Positions 45,201 to 56,705 of a stretch of 58,848 nt of DNA are shown here, one piece after another; within the stretch, counting starts at the first letter, position 1, and every line of letters begins with the position of its first letter. The notes under the pieces were generated by a model. That model did not search any database. It was not told the origin of the DNA and worked only from the letters and a program-made list of their open reading frames with translations. The stretch covers positions 1 to 58,848 of the forward strand of contig CBFFRP010000331.1 of assembly GCA_965644295.1 (NCBI GenBank). The letters run 5' to 3'. The stretch comes from Paraphysomonas bandaiensis (Eukaryota; Chrysophyceae). Position numbers and translations under genes: made by a program.

Positions 45201-48200
45201 TATGGACCCAGAGGAAATGAGCCGGCTTCTTATGTCGCGTATAAGCCAATGTCCACCTGCCGCCCAGGTATTCAAATGGAGTGATGCGAGTGCGTTGAAT
45301 ATATTGACAACAATGTGTCTGTCAACAGGCCATAGTCGAGTGTAGTAAACGGTGTGCTGCTTTGAGGGATGATCTTGAGCGCGATGAAGTGGAGTCGATT
45401 TTCTTACCTCTGGAGCCTATGCTGAAAGTGCATGTGAGTAGGAGCGCGATCCTCTAGTGGTGGTTGACTTGATTTTTTCTCAGAATGAGCTCGAAGTTGA
45501 CAATGAATACCTAACTCTTTGTGGTCTCTATTGGTGAGTATTGTATCGTACTTTACATACGGGTTTTAACCCCATCCTAGCAATCTCGGTCTCACGCAGA
45601 AAAAGTCCACTCTATCTAGAAAGCTATTAAGCATGGCAACTGTCCCACTGGTGAGTGTATTTTGTGTGTATCCTGTGTGCATATTTCCGTTTCATTCAAC
45701 ATCATGAATTATCATTTTAGATACGCGGTGCATCAATGCAGGAGTCCTCGTCATCTCCTATGCCACAAGATAGACATCAGCAGTTTCAGAAGTCGGATGC
45801 TGGACGTACTTCCAATGTTGACGACGTACTTAGTGTTCTTAAGTCAGATGAAGATGTGAGGCGAGAATTAATTCGGGTAAGTGAGCCTTGTTTTCGTGGT
45901 GGTATCAGAAGCACAAAAGCTAACCAATTCTTAGGAAGAAGAGGAAGAATATGAGCAGCGTAGGATAGAAGAAGAAGAGGAGGCGTTGCAAGCGGAACGG
46001 GCGAATCTATACAAGGAGGGTTGGATGGAAAAGAAGAGCCCTGCGCGACATAGCACTTGGCAGCTGCGATGGTTTAAGCTTTCGACTCGGGCGCAACAAG
46101 GCGACGAAGGGCTCGTGTACACTCACACGCTTTTCTGGTACAAGAAAAAGGGGGCGTCTTCTCTCAAGTGCCATGATACTACATCGATATGGTAATGTTT
46201 ATAGGGCATTTATGACAATGATGTAACTTTGAATTCAGTGGTATGCAACTTTTGTCATCTCCTCGTTCTCTGGCATACCTCACAGGTATTTTATTTCGGC
46301 TATATTATGCGCATTTGCTCTGTATGACGCCATTCCAGATGACTTCAATATATATCTGGCTCATGACCCAGAAGGTATGCGTGGGGTGCCTATAAAAGAG
46401 GTAAGGAAATGTTGAGGAGATGAGTACGGTTCTAATGATTTAGCAGTGGGATGCCGAATCCAAAGATGGTGAAGCGGGACCATCTTCGCTTTTGACCCAG
46501 ACACATGGTCATTCGTTTAGTTTTCTGCTTCAGCTGGAGGGAGGCGACAAAGGAGTTACAGGTGGTGACAAGGATGTTATTCTTCGAGTGAAAACCGTAG
46601 ATGACCTCATTGATTGGATGAATTGTCTTTCGACGGTGGGTTGCATCATACAACATGCCCCATTTTTACCGCTGATATAGGCCGCTAAGTTGGAGTATGA
46701 TGTCGTGAGTGGCGTCTGGATGAAGGGAGAACGCAAAAAGAAAATTAATCCAAAAGCTTTTCTCAAGGCTACATCACTACCAAAAGATGCACGCAAGAAG
46801 GCTGTGAGTCTAAGTTTTCTGTATTAAAGCTGTATTCATTTTGTATTTTAGGCATTAGCGAGGAGTGTATCTGCCGTATCCACGAACCATTCCTCAGCCA
46901 CAGCTGCAGCTAGAGCCCCGAGTGCACTCTCCACTCTCGACTCCTTCGGTGATGAGCTGATGGAGGAAGAGGATGATGAAGACGAGGAAGATCTAGATGA
47001 AGAAGACGGTGGCGAAGAGGTAGAGGAGGATGGTGCGACCGAGAGAACTGTGCTACATCTGGAAGGCACCTTGGAAAAACAGAGCCCAAAAAATAATTTA
47101 GTGTGGCAACCACGATACTTCAAGCTGGTGACTCGAGGGCCAGGTGAGCAGTTGTAATGAATCTCATGTGTAGAGATCAAATGTTGCTGTTAGCTGGCGG
47201 GACGGAGTACGTCTTAACATGGTACAAAAAGAGGGGAGCTTCCGCCATAAAGTCGTTTAATGCAGGCGCAATTACAACTATGGTGCTGCTCAGATCGCCG
47301 AAACCTGTTGTTTACAATCCTGGTGAATTCTGTACCCATTCATGATTAGTTTAAGTAAACTTGATGCAGATGATTTTAAGCTTCACATGTCACGAGAAGA
47401 CCGAACATTATCGGGGGTGGTTGTTAAAGAGGTATTGGTTTTGTCGTTCATTCAATATTCTGTGACATTATATCCGAAACAGAAAGGGTCTGACACTACG
47501 TCGTCGAGCTACATCTTCATGCTTAGTTTGGACAACTCAGAAGTAAAGGGCGGAGCCAAGAAGAGTGGTACAGAAAAGGATAAAGATGTCCTATTGAGGA
47601 TAGATAGCGCAGAGAAGCTTATCAACTGGATGAATTGTCTTGCGGAGGCGGCATCTCTTGAATATGATAGTCTTAGTGGATGCTGGGTTAAGGGTAACCG
47701 GATCAAGAAGACGAACCCCAAAGCATTTTTGAAGTCATCTACAATGCCTCTCCCAGAAAGTCACGACGCAAGTCGTCATGTGAGTGTACTTCTACATTTG
47801 TAAATTTCTGCCTGACTGCTTACTAGACCTTACCTCGGAGTGCCTCTGCCACGGCGACTGCTGGTAGTACAGTGCCTAGTATGCCGTCTATAGAGGATGA
47901 AGATGATTACGCTGAGGAAGATAATGAATATAGTGGCCTTGATACTTTCAACTCGATTGCGATGTCCGGTGAATCCCAGCAGCAATTTGACAGGACCTCG
48001 GACTTGTACATGGAAGGCTTGATGGAAAAGCAGAGTCCAAAGAATAATTTAGTGTGGCAGTTGCGGTTTTTCAAGTTAGTTGAATCAGGTTTGTGTTGAG
48101 AATATGATAGATATATCAGTTTGAGTACTCTAATTTAGTGGATGGAAAGAACTACATATTTTCGTGGCATAAAAAACAGAATGATGCAGCTCTGAAGTCC

Positions 48201-49474
48201 TTCAGTGCGGGTGCAATTACTATGATGATGTTGCTTCGGTCACCAAAACCTGTCGTGTACAACCCAGGTAAATCCTGTATAGAACTGAAACAACGATATC
48301 ATCGATTTTACAGATGATTTCAAATTGCATACACTATCGGAAGACCGAACATTATCGGGGGTGGTTGTTAAAGAGGTATTGGTTTGTCGTTCATTCAATA
48401 TTCTGTGACATTATATCCGAAACAGAAAGGGTCTGACACTACGTCGTCGAGCTACATCTTCATGCTTAGTTTGGACAACTCAGAAGTAAAGGGCGGGACC
48501 AAGAAGAGTGGTACAGACAAGGATAAAGATGTCCTATTGAGGATAGATAGCGCAGAGAAGCTTATCAACTGGATGAATTGTCTTGCGGAGGCGGCATCTC
48601 TTGAATATGATAGTCTTAGTGGATGCTGGATTAAGGGTAACCGGATCAAGAAGACGAACCCCAAAGCATTTTTGAAGTCATCTACGATGCCTCTCCCAGA
48701 AAGTCACGACGCAAGTCGTCATGTGAGTGTACTTCTACATTTGTAAATTTCTGCCTGACTGCTTACTAGACCTTACCTCGGAGTGCCTCTGCCACGGCGA
48801 CTGCTGGTAGTACAGTGCCTAGTATGCCGTCTATAGAGGATGAAGATGATTACGCTGAAGAGGAAGATAATGAGGGTGATGACAAGAGCTACCAGGTTGA
48901 TGAGGAAAGTCATCAGTCAGTGAACTCGGGAGAGTGGAATTCAGATGGAGATATTGCCCCTCCTCCACCACCTCCGTCGTCCCCCCCTCCATCGTCCCCT
49001 CCTTCAACGCAGTCTCCGAAACAGATGTTGAGTACAAAGCCTGTGGAAACAACTTCTGGTGAGTGAGTACTTTTTTTTATACTGATCAGCTGATTTTTGT
49101 ATTTCGTGGCATTTGATGCAGAAAATGTCACAGACCGGTTGAGTGACGGGAGCAGAGATCTCCACAGCTTCAACAGTGGTAACCCCAGACGAAGTAGCAA
49201 TGAGTCCGTGGACGATTCGCTGCGCAATGGCAGTAGCGCTGTAGGGTCCGATAACGGTATCGAGTGTGCCGACGGGGAGGAGGCATCTGGCATTGATGTA
49301 GGTGGAATAGTGCTGTCGGGTTCGGAGAACAACAGTGACATTTACCCAATGCACGAACGTGAAAGCGATATATACTCTCTGGCCAGCGAAGGAATCCCAG
49401 ATGATGATGAGGACGATGAATTGCGTGGGGATGGGTCAAAACCCGTAGGGTGTACGTCTTGTGCAGTCATGTAA
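42213..49474 (+). CDS. PH-PH-Sec6-PH-PH-PH protein with C-terminal CaaX box, 1832 aa
   Basis: 29 exons: 42213-42246, 42295-42867, 43245-43832, 43877-43919, 43976-44039, 44086-44301, 44356-44506, 44565-44815, 44868-45125, 45178-45267, 45329-45433, 45484-45533, 45581-45650, 45721-45876, 45935-46191, 46239-46285, 46339-46400, 46447-46635, 46681-46803, 46852-47143, 47194-47322, 47370-47431, 47483-47779, 47827-48088, 48139-48267, 48314-48375, 48426-48722, 48770-49058, 49122-49474 (5499 nt). PH1 about 25-125 (GGILSKKNSHGYWQKRYFYF), PH2 150-240 (SGWLMKKSPHP), Sec6-like helical region 250-830 (WYVRGAPGLVGAATHLKEHA; DGTFYTHAPTDTWELF; INDYLNDLKQFVVSNRYPDL), PH3 910-1080, PH4 1165-1340, PH5 1430-1590, then an acidic, Pro-run tail ending CAVM. 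It would tether vesicles at phosphoinositide- or prenyl-bound membranes (inference). The first small exon could instead be read through (48 nt, in frame). Confidence 0.75.
47393..48875 (+). repeat. Recent tandem duplication of PH exons and introns
   Basis: 47393-47930 and 48337-48875 match almost base for base, about 944 bp apart, introns included. Differences include one missing T in the 51-nt intron (GTATTGGTTTTG versus GTATTGGTTTG) and a few substitutions. The deletion is in a spliced segment, which supports the intron call. Confidence 0.9.
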
Positions 49475-50689
49475 CACATCTGCTCATTCTTTTGTTGTTG
49501 GAGTACATTTGAAAGTGTTCACATGATATTGACATCATTTCTGTAATGTGATATATTGGTGACCGTATCTTGCTGTATCTACTTCGAATGCTGCTAGCTG
49601 GTACCTATTTATTGATAAACAATTTGTATTTCGTTTCATATGTTGAAATCGGCTTGAAATAATGAAGTACTACAAAGTAAGCGTGTGGTTTACCTGCTCA
49701 CTGCCTCCAAAGTTGGGCCTAACTACAAGAAGTTTTCAAGTAGTTATTTTTAATAATCAACAAGCTGTACTAAACTGCTGAGCAGTATTGAAGTATTAAA
49801 TGTCTTGTTACTAGCCAAAACTACTGAGCTATATCGTAGTAGTAATCTATTCTAGTGCTTACATTAAGTAGACTACGGGTGTTTGAGCATCACCACTAGA
49901 TACTTTGATAGTCTTATCATTGTATGTACTGGTGATGTAGTAGATAGGAATAGCACTTAAGCTTTCTTGCAACACTCAACACTTAACTGTAACTTATATT
50001 TATGAGATAAAAGGTAGATAGTAGTCTTGGTTAGATGGTTAGATCAGAAGAGAGATGAGTATTAAGTATTAAGATTCGATATGGGGCTGATATGATCTTG
50101 GACTATACATATATAGGGACGTAACGGACGATCACGGTAATCCCTACAGTACTATGCAGTATATATAGGTATTTTGTGGGGTAAAATTGGAGCAGATAGC
50201 AGAATATTTGATTCTATATGAAATTTCTGGAAATAGAAAACTGGCAACTTGGGTGGTTATATCTAAATATCTATATAATATATTACGATATAGGCATAAA
50301 ATGTACTTTATAAAATAAGCCAAACTCCAAAGAATCCTGCTTACCCCTATTTCTCTATTTCTCTAATTTTTATTTGATCTTTTTATAATGAAGTACATAT
50401 ATATAATAATAAAGTATCACGATTTCAATAATATCCACAATGTTGAGTTTCGTTTATTTCTGAAAGCAACTAAAAACTTTTTTAGAGTTTTTACACCTTC
50501 TTTGTACACCTTTACCCCCATCATTTCTGTGGACTCATACATATACATAGTATTTGATGAAGATTGTCTTTTGATAGAACGAAGAGGGCTATACGTACCT
50601 ACTTGAGCGGTAGAGTCATGTTCATGTAATCATCGCTATATATTTCGCAGTGAGCAAGCAGAATGTTGATATACCTGACATCTGCTGAC
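49475..50689. other. 3' flank and AT-rich intergenic DNA
   Basis: No gene or known repeat recognised in 1.2 kb. Many TA runs. Confidence 0.4.
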
Positions 50690-50960
50690 TACAGGATTTT
50701 CGAGCCCTTAAGGAGAACAACCCGGATGCTTGACTCAAGCAGCTGGCAGCGCCCAATACCCCGTAAGCCCTTGAGATGGGCCCGTTTCCGGACACCTTTA
50801 TTTTCGTCAAGACCCAATAATACCTACACAAGTGACACTTAGAGTGTTCCTTCTTGTACCACACAAACATTTTTTGGTTATATGAGTGGATAGAACAATA
50901 TCCGCTGACTATATATATATATATATATATATATATTATGCGGCTGACCTTAGTTTCCAT
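50690..50960 (-). mobile_element. Short SINE-like element, 3'-truncated
   Basis: Body blocks GCCCTTAAGGAGAACAACCC, CCCTTGAGATGGGCCCG, CACAAGTGACACTTAG and CGCTGACTATATATATATAT are present; the hairpin and tail are missing. An expanded (TA)n sits at the 5' side (50908-50937). Confidence 0.6.
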
Positions 50961-51204
50961 TGTAGAGTCCGACTTTGTTGAGAGGTAGATAGATTAATAA
51001 TTATAAGTCTTTCTTGAAAGAAAGTACGTTGTGTGCAACAAAGCAAGGTGTAGGTGTAGGTGTACACGGTTATAAATATATTTGTCCCTACTTAATTTAT
51101 TTAACCGAAGTTCCTACTAAAAACCAAAAGGTGCCATTTGATCCTACTAAATTTTCCCTTAACCACAAGTCGACCTCGCACCTTTTCGGGGTATTCTGGT
51201 AGAT

Positions 51205-51610
51205 AAGTACCGGAGATATTTCTCCTGGAAACTAACTTGAGCCGCATATATGTAGTCAGCAGATATTGCTCCACCCACTCATAGACTAATGCTTGTGTGG
51301 CACAACAAGAAGGGCACTAATCAGTGTCACTTGTGTAGACGTCTTTAGGCTTTGACGAATAAGCAGGCATCCGGGGTATTGGGCTGCCTACTGAAGTCAA
51401 GCATCCGAACTAGTTCACCTTTTAAGGAGAGAGGGCACAAGTGGTTGCACCTTGGAGCTTCAGTGACGCACAAGCAGCTTTCGTAGCGCTAAATAGTAGG
51501 TATCAGAGTTAAGCACTATAAATTGTTTTGCTACAACATTAGTTGTGACTCTGAAACGCCTACAATTGCTAACAATCAGACATTCACTACACTACTAACT
51601 TTTTATGACA
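51205..51610 (+). mobile_element. Short SINE-like element, most complete copy
   Basis: Starts at CCGGAGATATTTCTCCTGG (51213), then CATATATGTAGTCAGCAGAT, GCTTGTGTGGCACAAC, GTCACTTGTGTAGACGTCTT, the hairpin block (51441-51480) and the tail ATTGCTAACAATCAGACATT ending near 51600. About 390 bp, no frame. Confidence 0.7.
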
Positions 51611-51631
51611 TTCCTAGTGCCTACTAATAAA

Positions 51632-51862
51632 TTAAGAATTGTTTTCGATTTTGCTAAAACACTTCAAATACGGCTCAGCTGCCATTTTTAGTTTAATACG
51701 AACACCTGCGAAATTTAGTAGGTTTAATAATGACACCGCCCGTACATTTACAGCAAGGTTAACTTCAGCTAAATGTTCAATTGTAACATCATCACTACTA
51801 CGTTTAAACTTAAGATTTTTTTTATAAGATTGAACCGCTGCTTCTTTGCTTACTCGGTGCAA
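51632..51862 (-). CDS. Hypothetical 76-aa protein
   Basis: ATG-started, A-rich codons, no intron, no recognised domain. Sequence is protein-like (VTIEHLAEVNLAVNVRAVSL) and basic at its start. It sits between a SINE-like copy and a LINE fragment, so it may be a stray piece of inserted DNA or chance. Confidence 0.25.
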   Translation of the reverse strand: MHRVSKEAAVQSYKKNLKFKRSSDDVTIEHLAEVNLAVNVRAVSLLNLLNFAGVRIKLKMAAEPYLKCFSKIENNS

Positions 51863-51879
51863 CTAAGAGACCTCACTCA

Positions 51880-52390
51880 CCCCAGACATCTACCTCTTCC
51901 ACAAGTTCCCCTGTACAAAAGTGGAAACGCCACGATGTAGCCTCCGCCCGCTGCTTCTCTTCCCCAAGCCCAACCTACTGCCCGCGCCATCTCCAGACAC
52001 GACGGCGCCCCAATCCACCCCCTCGCCCATGTTTCTCAGCCTAGGTACACGCGACTCACTAATTCAGAATACTGTGCCTCCACAAAGTCCTGTAGAGCTC
52101 TACCCCAAGGGACGCCCCCCTGACTAACCCCATCTGCACTTCCAGGACTAACGTCCACAGAGATCTTCTCCCTGACATACAAGAACGGAAGTTGTCGCAT
52201 CTTGGCGCTTGCGGCGACACACAAGCAGCTTCCGTAGCGTTTTATTGTAGGATGCGAGAATTTGTACTAATTAGTTGCAGGTAGAGGTCTATCTAACTTG
52301 ACTAGTTTTCATCTAGCTACATATCTGGTGCTGACTCTTTACGCCCATTGCTAATAATAAGGCTTTCATATTCCATATATACACACGTAT
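51880..52390 (+). mobile_element. LINE 3'-end fragment
   Basis: End of the LINE frame reads LGTRDSLIQNTVPPQ...ELYPKGRPPD-stop (stop at 52125-52127), matching LGALRTLIQNAEPPP...PKGRPPD of the large copy. It is followed by 3' UTR, the hairpin block (52187-52231) and the tail CCATTGCTAATAATAAGG, ending near (TA)n at 52380. 5'-truncated. Confidence 0.8.
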
Positions 52391-52654
52391 TAACTTTGTA
52401 ATGTGTGATTCGTTTTAGTGGCCAATGCTAGCTATTAGACAGAAAGGGTGTAATGTCTACACTCGTTATCTACACATATTTAATAGTGCATTGGAACACA
52501 TCATGGAGTAATGTCGTTGAATTCATAGCAAGCAAATACCGATGTCATTTATGGTGACAATCAGCATGACATACTGAGTACCTACACATGATCCAAACAG
52601 TACTTTCTAGCAGGATTGAACTAAACTACTCCTACGGAGCTAACAATATCAGCC

Positions 52655-54198
52655 CTATTTCGATTTCTGCAGCTCCGCAAGCTGCTCCGAAAGTCTCTTG
52701 TTTTCCTCCCGGAGCCGTTCTATTTCGAGCTCAGCAGGAGTCTTTAGCCCTCCATCGCTTGCGAGTGGAGAAAAGACAACGGAGAAATCTTTGTTACCGT
52801 GCCTACAAAATATATTAATTGCTACTGTATCCATATTAGAATTAGATAATACTTTCTCTTACCCCATCTCCATGATGCGCCCATAAAGTCCGTGTACAGT
52901 CTTACCCACGGGGACGATATTTGACCCTGCCACATTTGCAGCATCCAATGCGAGACCAAGATCTTTATACATAAGAGCTGAAACAACAGTGTGAGACAGA
53001 CGAATATGAGTAAGGTATCATGTATATATGACGGACCCGTGGCGAAGCCTCCAGTGTAATCACGAGAGGACGGTACGTTATCGAATACTCCAGGACAGGG
53101 GTTATTGGTGTCACTTGCCCAACACCTGGCTGTAGATGTGTTGAGAATGCCAGCAAGAACTTTTGGATCCATGCCAAGTCGTTTGCCCTGAACACAATTC
53201 ACAATAAAAAGTTGAAATGCAACAATATGAAATTGCCGTGTACCAGATTCATGGCCTCAGCAGTCCCAACCATAGATATAGCAAGACCCAGATTGTTACA
53301 AAGCTTGGTTACACCTACAAAAGAAAATAACAGAGAGTCATCTGCTATTATTTATTATGATATTGCACACACCTCCAGTACCAGGACCTCCAACGTTAAC
53401 CATGTTCTTTCCCATCGCGCTCAAGAATTTCTGTTGAAAAACTTCATGATGAGGTTCGCTTATAGGGTACACGTACCTTGGACTCTTCGAAAGCAGCAGG
53501 AGAACCTCCTACCATAAAAGTTAAAGTTCCTGCTGCGGCCCCAGCAACGCCTCCTGACACAGGAGCGTCCACCATCCTATGCCCAGCGTTAATAGCCTCC
53601 TGGTGAAGTTCTCTAGAGACGACAGGGTCGATGGTAGAGCAGTCGATTACTAGGGACCCAGGTTTGGCATTCGCGAACACACCCTCTCCACCACGAAGTA
53701 CTCCAGCCACATGCTGAGTTGCGGGAAGCATGGTGATGATTGTCGAGCATGAAGTTGCAAGTTCTTGCACATTGTTGGCTGGTCGAGCACCCTTTCCCTT
53801 CAACTTCATCATGTTGTCCTCCACCACATCGTATACCATCACATCCGGATAAACCTTCAGGAGGTTCTCGGCCATACTGGCTCCCATCTATGCAAGAAAC
53901 ATAATGAAAAGAGTAAAGAAGGCGACAAGTCATAAGGTAGTACTGCTCCTGGCGCCTACACAACTTATACACATCCACCACAGCAATATATACGATAGAC
54001 AGCACCACACTAATAGCCGAGCCAGCTAAATTAATGCATAGTTCACAACATCATTATCAGTGAAATATACACTACAGTACAAACAGTCGACTCGATTAGT
54101 ACCATGCCAAGCCCGATGAAACCAACGGTTGAGAGGGAGCGTGCATTAGCGTGCAATGAACGAGAAGGGACTTGTAAGATTCTTCGAAAGTGCAGCAT
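52655..54198 (-). CDS. HIBADH: 3-hydroxyisobutyrate dehydrogenase, mitochondrial, 349 aa
   Basis: Oxidises 3-hydroxyisobutyrate to methylmalonate semialdehyde with NAD+ in valine breakdown. Seven exons, minus strand: 54103-54198, 53477-53887, 53373-53430, 53244-53314, 53037-53187, 52863-52977, 52655-52802 (1050 nt). Start chosen at 54198 because [20 protein letters not shown] is a good matrix-targeting peptide; the frame is open to 54306. Rossmann motif GFIGLGMMG (26-34; usual Asn is Met), substrate loop [16 protein letters not shown], catalytic Lys in TKLCNN, and [15 protein letters not shown] near the end of the core. The C-terminus adds an unusual heptad segment, [20 protein letters not shown]. 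Intron 1 is long (215 nt). Confidence 0.93.
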
Positions 54199-54697
54199 TG
54201 GGTGGGTTGGGTCTGTGATTGACAAGCGGGCTGGATAGGAAGATGGAAGGAGATCGTGTTTGGTTAGCGGGGCTCTAGAATCAAATGCCACATACATGCA
54301 ACCCAACTACACTGCAGCTGTATGCTGCTGCTGTATGCTGTCGAGGTGTAGTGCACGTACCCATGCCAGCATACGCATAGATAGAAGATACATGGGTGGG
54401 AATAGGTTGCTGTGTACCTATAGTACTACGACACAGCACTGTATACCGGAATACGGAATACGTGTATATATAACGAGGATTTCTACACACAGATTCGCAG
54501 ATTCGTCATCACACATACATATGGGTGGTTGGAGTGAGGAATACAGTGTCATACCGCTGCATACATATACTTATATACATACCCGCACAGCACTCATATG
54601 CGTGTATGTATATATACACACTGCACTGTACCTCCTGGACTGTGTTTCATAAGCACATCCTCCTAAACACCTTTAAAACTCCCTTCTACTTCTCACA
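54199..54697. promoter_or_regulatory. Shared upstream region of HIBADH and amidotransferase-like genes
   Basis: 499 bp between ATGs. CTTTAAAACTCCC at about 54670 is AT-rich at a promoter-like distance from the plus-strand ATG; nothing firmer. Confidence 0.3.
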
Positions 54698-56221
54698 ATG
54701 AACCGCATTGTGTTCTTCTTCACTTCTTATTTCGCTCTTACTGCAAGTAGCTCCTCTAAGTGTCCCATCCAAAACTCCACGAACATCGTCTATAGCACAG
54801 TTAATGGGGTCGGACCAGCCTCACAGATATGGGTGGAAGATTTCTTATGGTGGTGGAAATCACATGATCCCTCTATTGAGTATATGGCCATGACCTCTCA
54901 AGATTTTCAGTATTGTGATTTGGCAAGTTATGATAACTTGAGAATATATGTGAACCCTGGAGGCAATACGTATGACCAATTGACTGCAATTGGCCCAGTG
55001 GGGGCGGAGAGTATCAAGAAGTTTGTGACGAGAGACCAGAGCAACCCCAGTGCATATGTGGGATTCTGTGCAGGGGGGTATTTGGCCTCCAGTGACTACA
55101 TATGGGAGAGTGTGTATGAAGGTCCTGACTATTACAACTATAAAACCAACCCCCCACTTGGGTTGTTTCCGTTTACTGTCGAGGGATCTATTATTGATAT
55201 CGGAGACGAGCAATACGGCGACCAGATGGGTGATTTTTACCGTGTGGTGAATGTTTCCAATGGTCACAACATGCTGTATTATGGAGGGTCCACATTTGGG
55301 TATAACGGCGCAAGCGACCCCACGGACCCTTCCAACCCTCTTTACGATCCTGATGTGGAAGTTCTCATATACTACTCGGATTTCTACGGGCATTACTCGT
55401 CCAATATTCCGGCCGCTTGGAGGTACCACAATCTCTTGCTCACCTCTGTGCACCCTGAGGCCGATAACTGTACTGTATATGACTGCCCCAGAGAAGGTTC
55501 TATGTCAACGGAGACTATTCTCCAGAATCGCGCTTGGTTAGCTGAGTATATGAACCAGGCCGCACGCACGGAATACCGTATTCCTCCTGTACCTGTACCT
55601 CCTGTATTTGACACCACTCCACCTCACAGTTCAACTCCTCGGCCTGCCTGCTATGAGACTTTCCTCCACCCTAACACTGAGCTTCTATTTTGTGATGATT
55701 TTGACTCTATTAAGGGTACTGTTCCATTTGGTCTTTCCCCTCAATTCCAACGCAATCAAACGGATTATAACTTTGCCAGGCCCTGGAACGTCTCGTATAT
55801 TTCGTCTTGGAACGGTGGAACTCAGTACACCGCGGCCCAGCTTGGAGACGGGTATGCTGTGTCCGTCCCTCTTGCCAGTGTGCAGCACACAGCAAGCATT
55901 ACCACCAAAGCATTCGATATATCCTCCTGTGCTGGAGACGCGGGTGTATCTTTCTATATGACCGGACAGACCCTTTCCAGTGGCTATCTCTCTGTGGAAT
56001 ATGGTCTGTCTTCTGCCCCTGAGGGTCTCTCTCGGGACGATAGTGGTTGGGTTGTGTTACAAGCGTCTCCCCTCTATCCTGCTCTGCATAGCTGGCAACG
56101 CGTTTTCATACCATTTGTCGTTGGAAACGTTAAATCTTTTGCACAGATCAGGTTCACGTGCGCCGCTGGGGCTGCAGCCAGCAATTTCTGTGCCATTGAC
56201 ACACTGGCAGTCACATGTTGA
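54698..56221 (+). CDS. Secreted class-I glutamine-amidotransferase-like protein with C-terminal beta-rich domain, 507 aa
   Basis: Single exon. Signal peptide at 1-20. Residues about 25-290 resemble the amidotransferase-like N-terminal domain found in biotin-protein ligases (BPL_N): early strand YSTVNGVGP, VNPGGN at 86-90, nucleophile elbow GFCAGGYL with Cys124, and VHPE with His252 and Glu254, giving a plausible Cys-His-Glu set. There is no biotin-ligase domain after it. A linker rich in Pro, Thr and Val (PPVPVPPVF) leads to about 190 residues (about 318-507) with LLFCDDFDS at the start and a Cys at the very end, beta-strand-like and aromatic-rich, resembling a jelly-roll carbohydrate- or protein-binding module. 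Likely extracellular; substrate unknown. Confidence 0.65.
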   Translation: MNRIVFFFTSYFALTASSSSKCPIQNSTNIVYSTVNGVGPASQIWVEDFLWWWKSHDPSIEYMAMTSQDFQYCDLASYDNLRIYVNPGGNTYDQLTAIGPVGAESIKKFVTRDQSNPSAYVGFCAGGYLASSDYIWESVYEGPDYYNYKTNPPLGLFPFTVEGSIIDIGDEQYGDQMGDFYRVVNVSNGHNMLYYGGSTFGYNGASDPTDPSNPLYDPDVEVLIYYSDFYGHYSSNIPAAWRYHNLLLTSVHPEADNCTVYDCPREGSMSTETILQNRAWLAEYMNQAARTEYRIPPVPVPPVFDTTPPHSSTPRPACYETFLHPNTELLFCDDFDSIKGTVPFGLSPQFQRNQTDYNFARPWNVSYISSWNGGTQYTAAQLGDGYAVSVPLASVQHTASITTKAFDISSCAGDAGVSFYMTGQTLSSGYLSVEYGLSSAPEGLSRDDSGWVVLQASPLYPALHSWQRVFIPFVVGNVKSFAQIRFTCAAGAAASNFCAIDTLAVTC

Positions 56222-56640
56222 GAAAAGAGTGGCTTGCCAATGTAAGAGAAGAGAACAGATTAATTTGGTCTCGTTTTTTGTTGTTTGAAGAAGAGGATAA
56301 TACATCAATCCTTACAGCGTCATTTTTGTTTGATGTTTAATATTACTCTAAAATGACTTCTGCGCGGTATTCGTTACTGTCTACACTAAAGAGCTCAGCG
56401 TAGACATAATGGATTATAATAATATTTATAACCACTTCAACAATATCCGTATTATTTTATTTATCTAGGTGTCAGAGATGAGAATCTTAGTGACACAGTT
56501 ACTTACAAAGTCATAGTCCAGTCAATGATTCCCCCAGGAATGCACTGCTGGACACACAACTATTACTACTTGTCGGCTACACTGCTATTACGCTATTACT
56601 ACTTACTACCTTATAGATTGCCCCCAGCATGCCTGTAGTT
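56222..56640. other. 3' flank, no feature
   Basis: AT-rich, nothing recognised. Confidence 0.4.
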
Positions 56641-56705
56641 GTGAAGATCTTTTTATTTGCAATGGGCGTTTAAGAGTCAGGACTAATTTATGCCTGTACG
56701 TACTT
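56641..56705 (-). repeat. LINE/SINE tail fragment
   Basis: TTTATTTGCAATGGGCGTTT and GAGTCAGGACTAATTTATGC match the conserved tail. Confidence 0.5.

Noticed and set aside
47342-47803. Continuous 153-codon frame through exon 22-23
   Set aside because: It reads through a 51-nt intron that has a frame-breaking 1-nt deletion in the duplicated copy; splicing restores the PH match to PH3.
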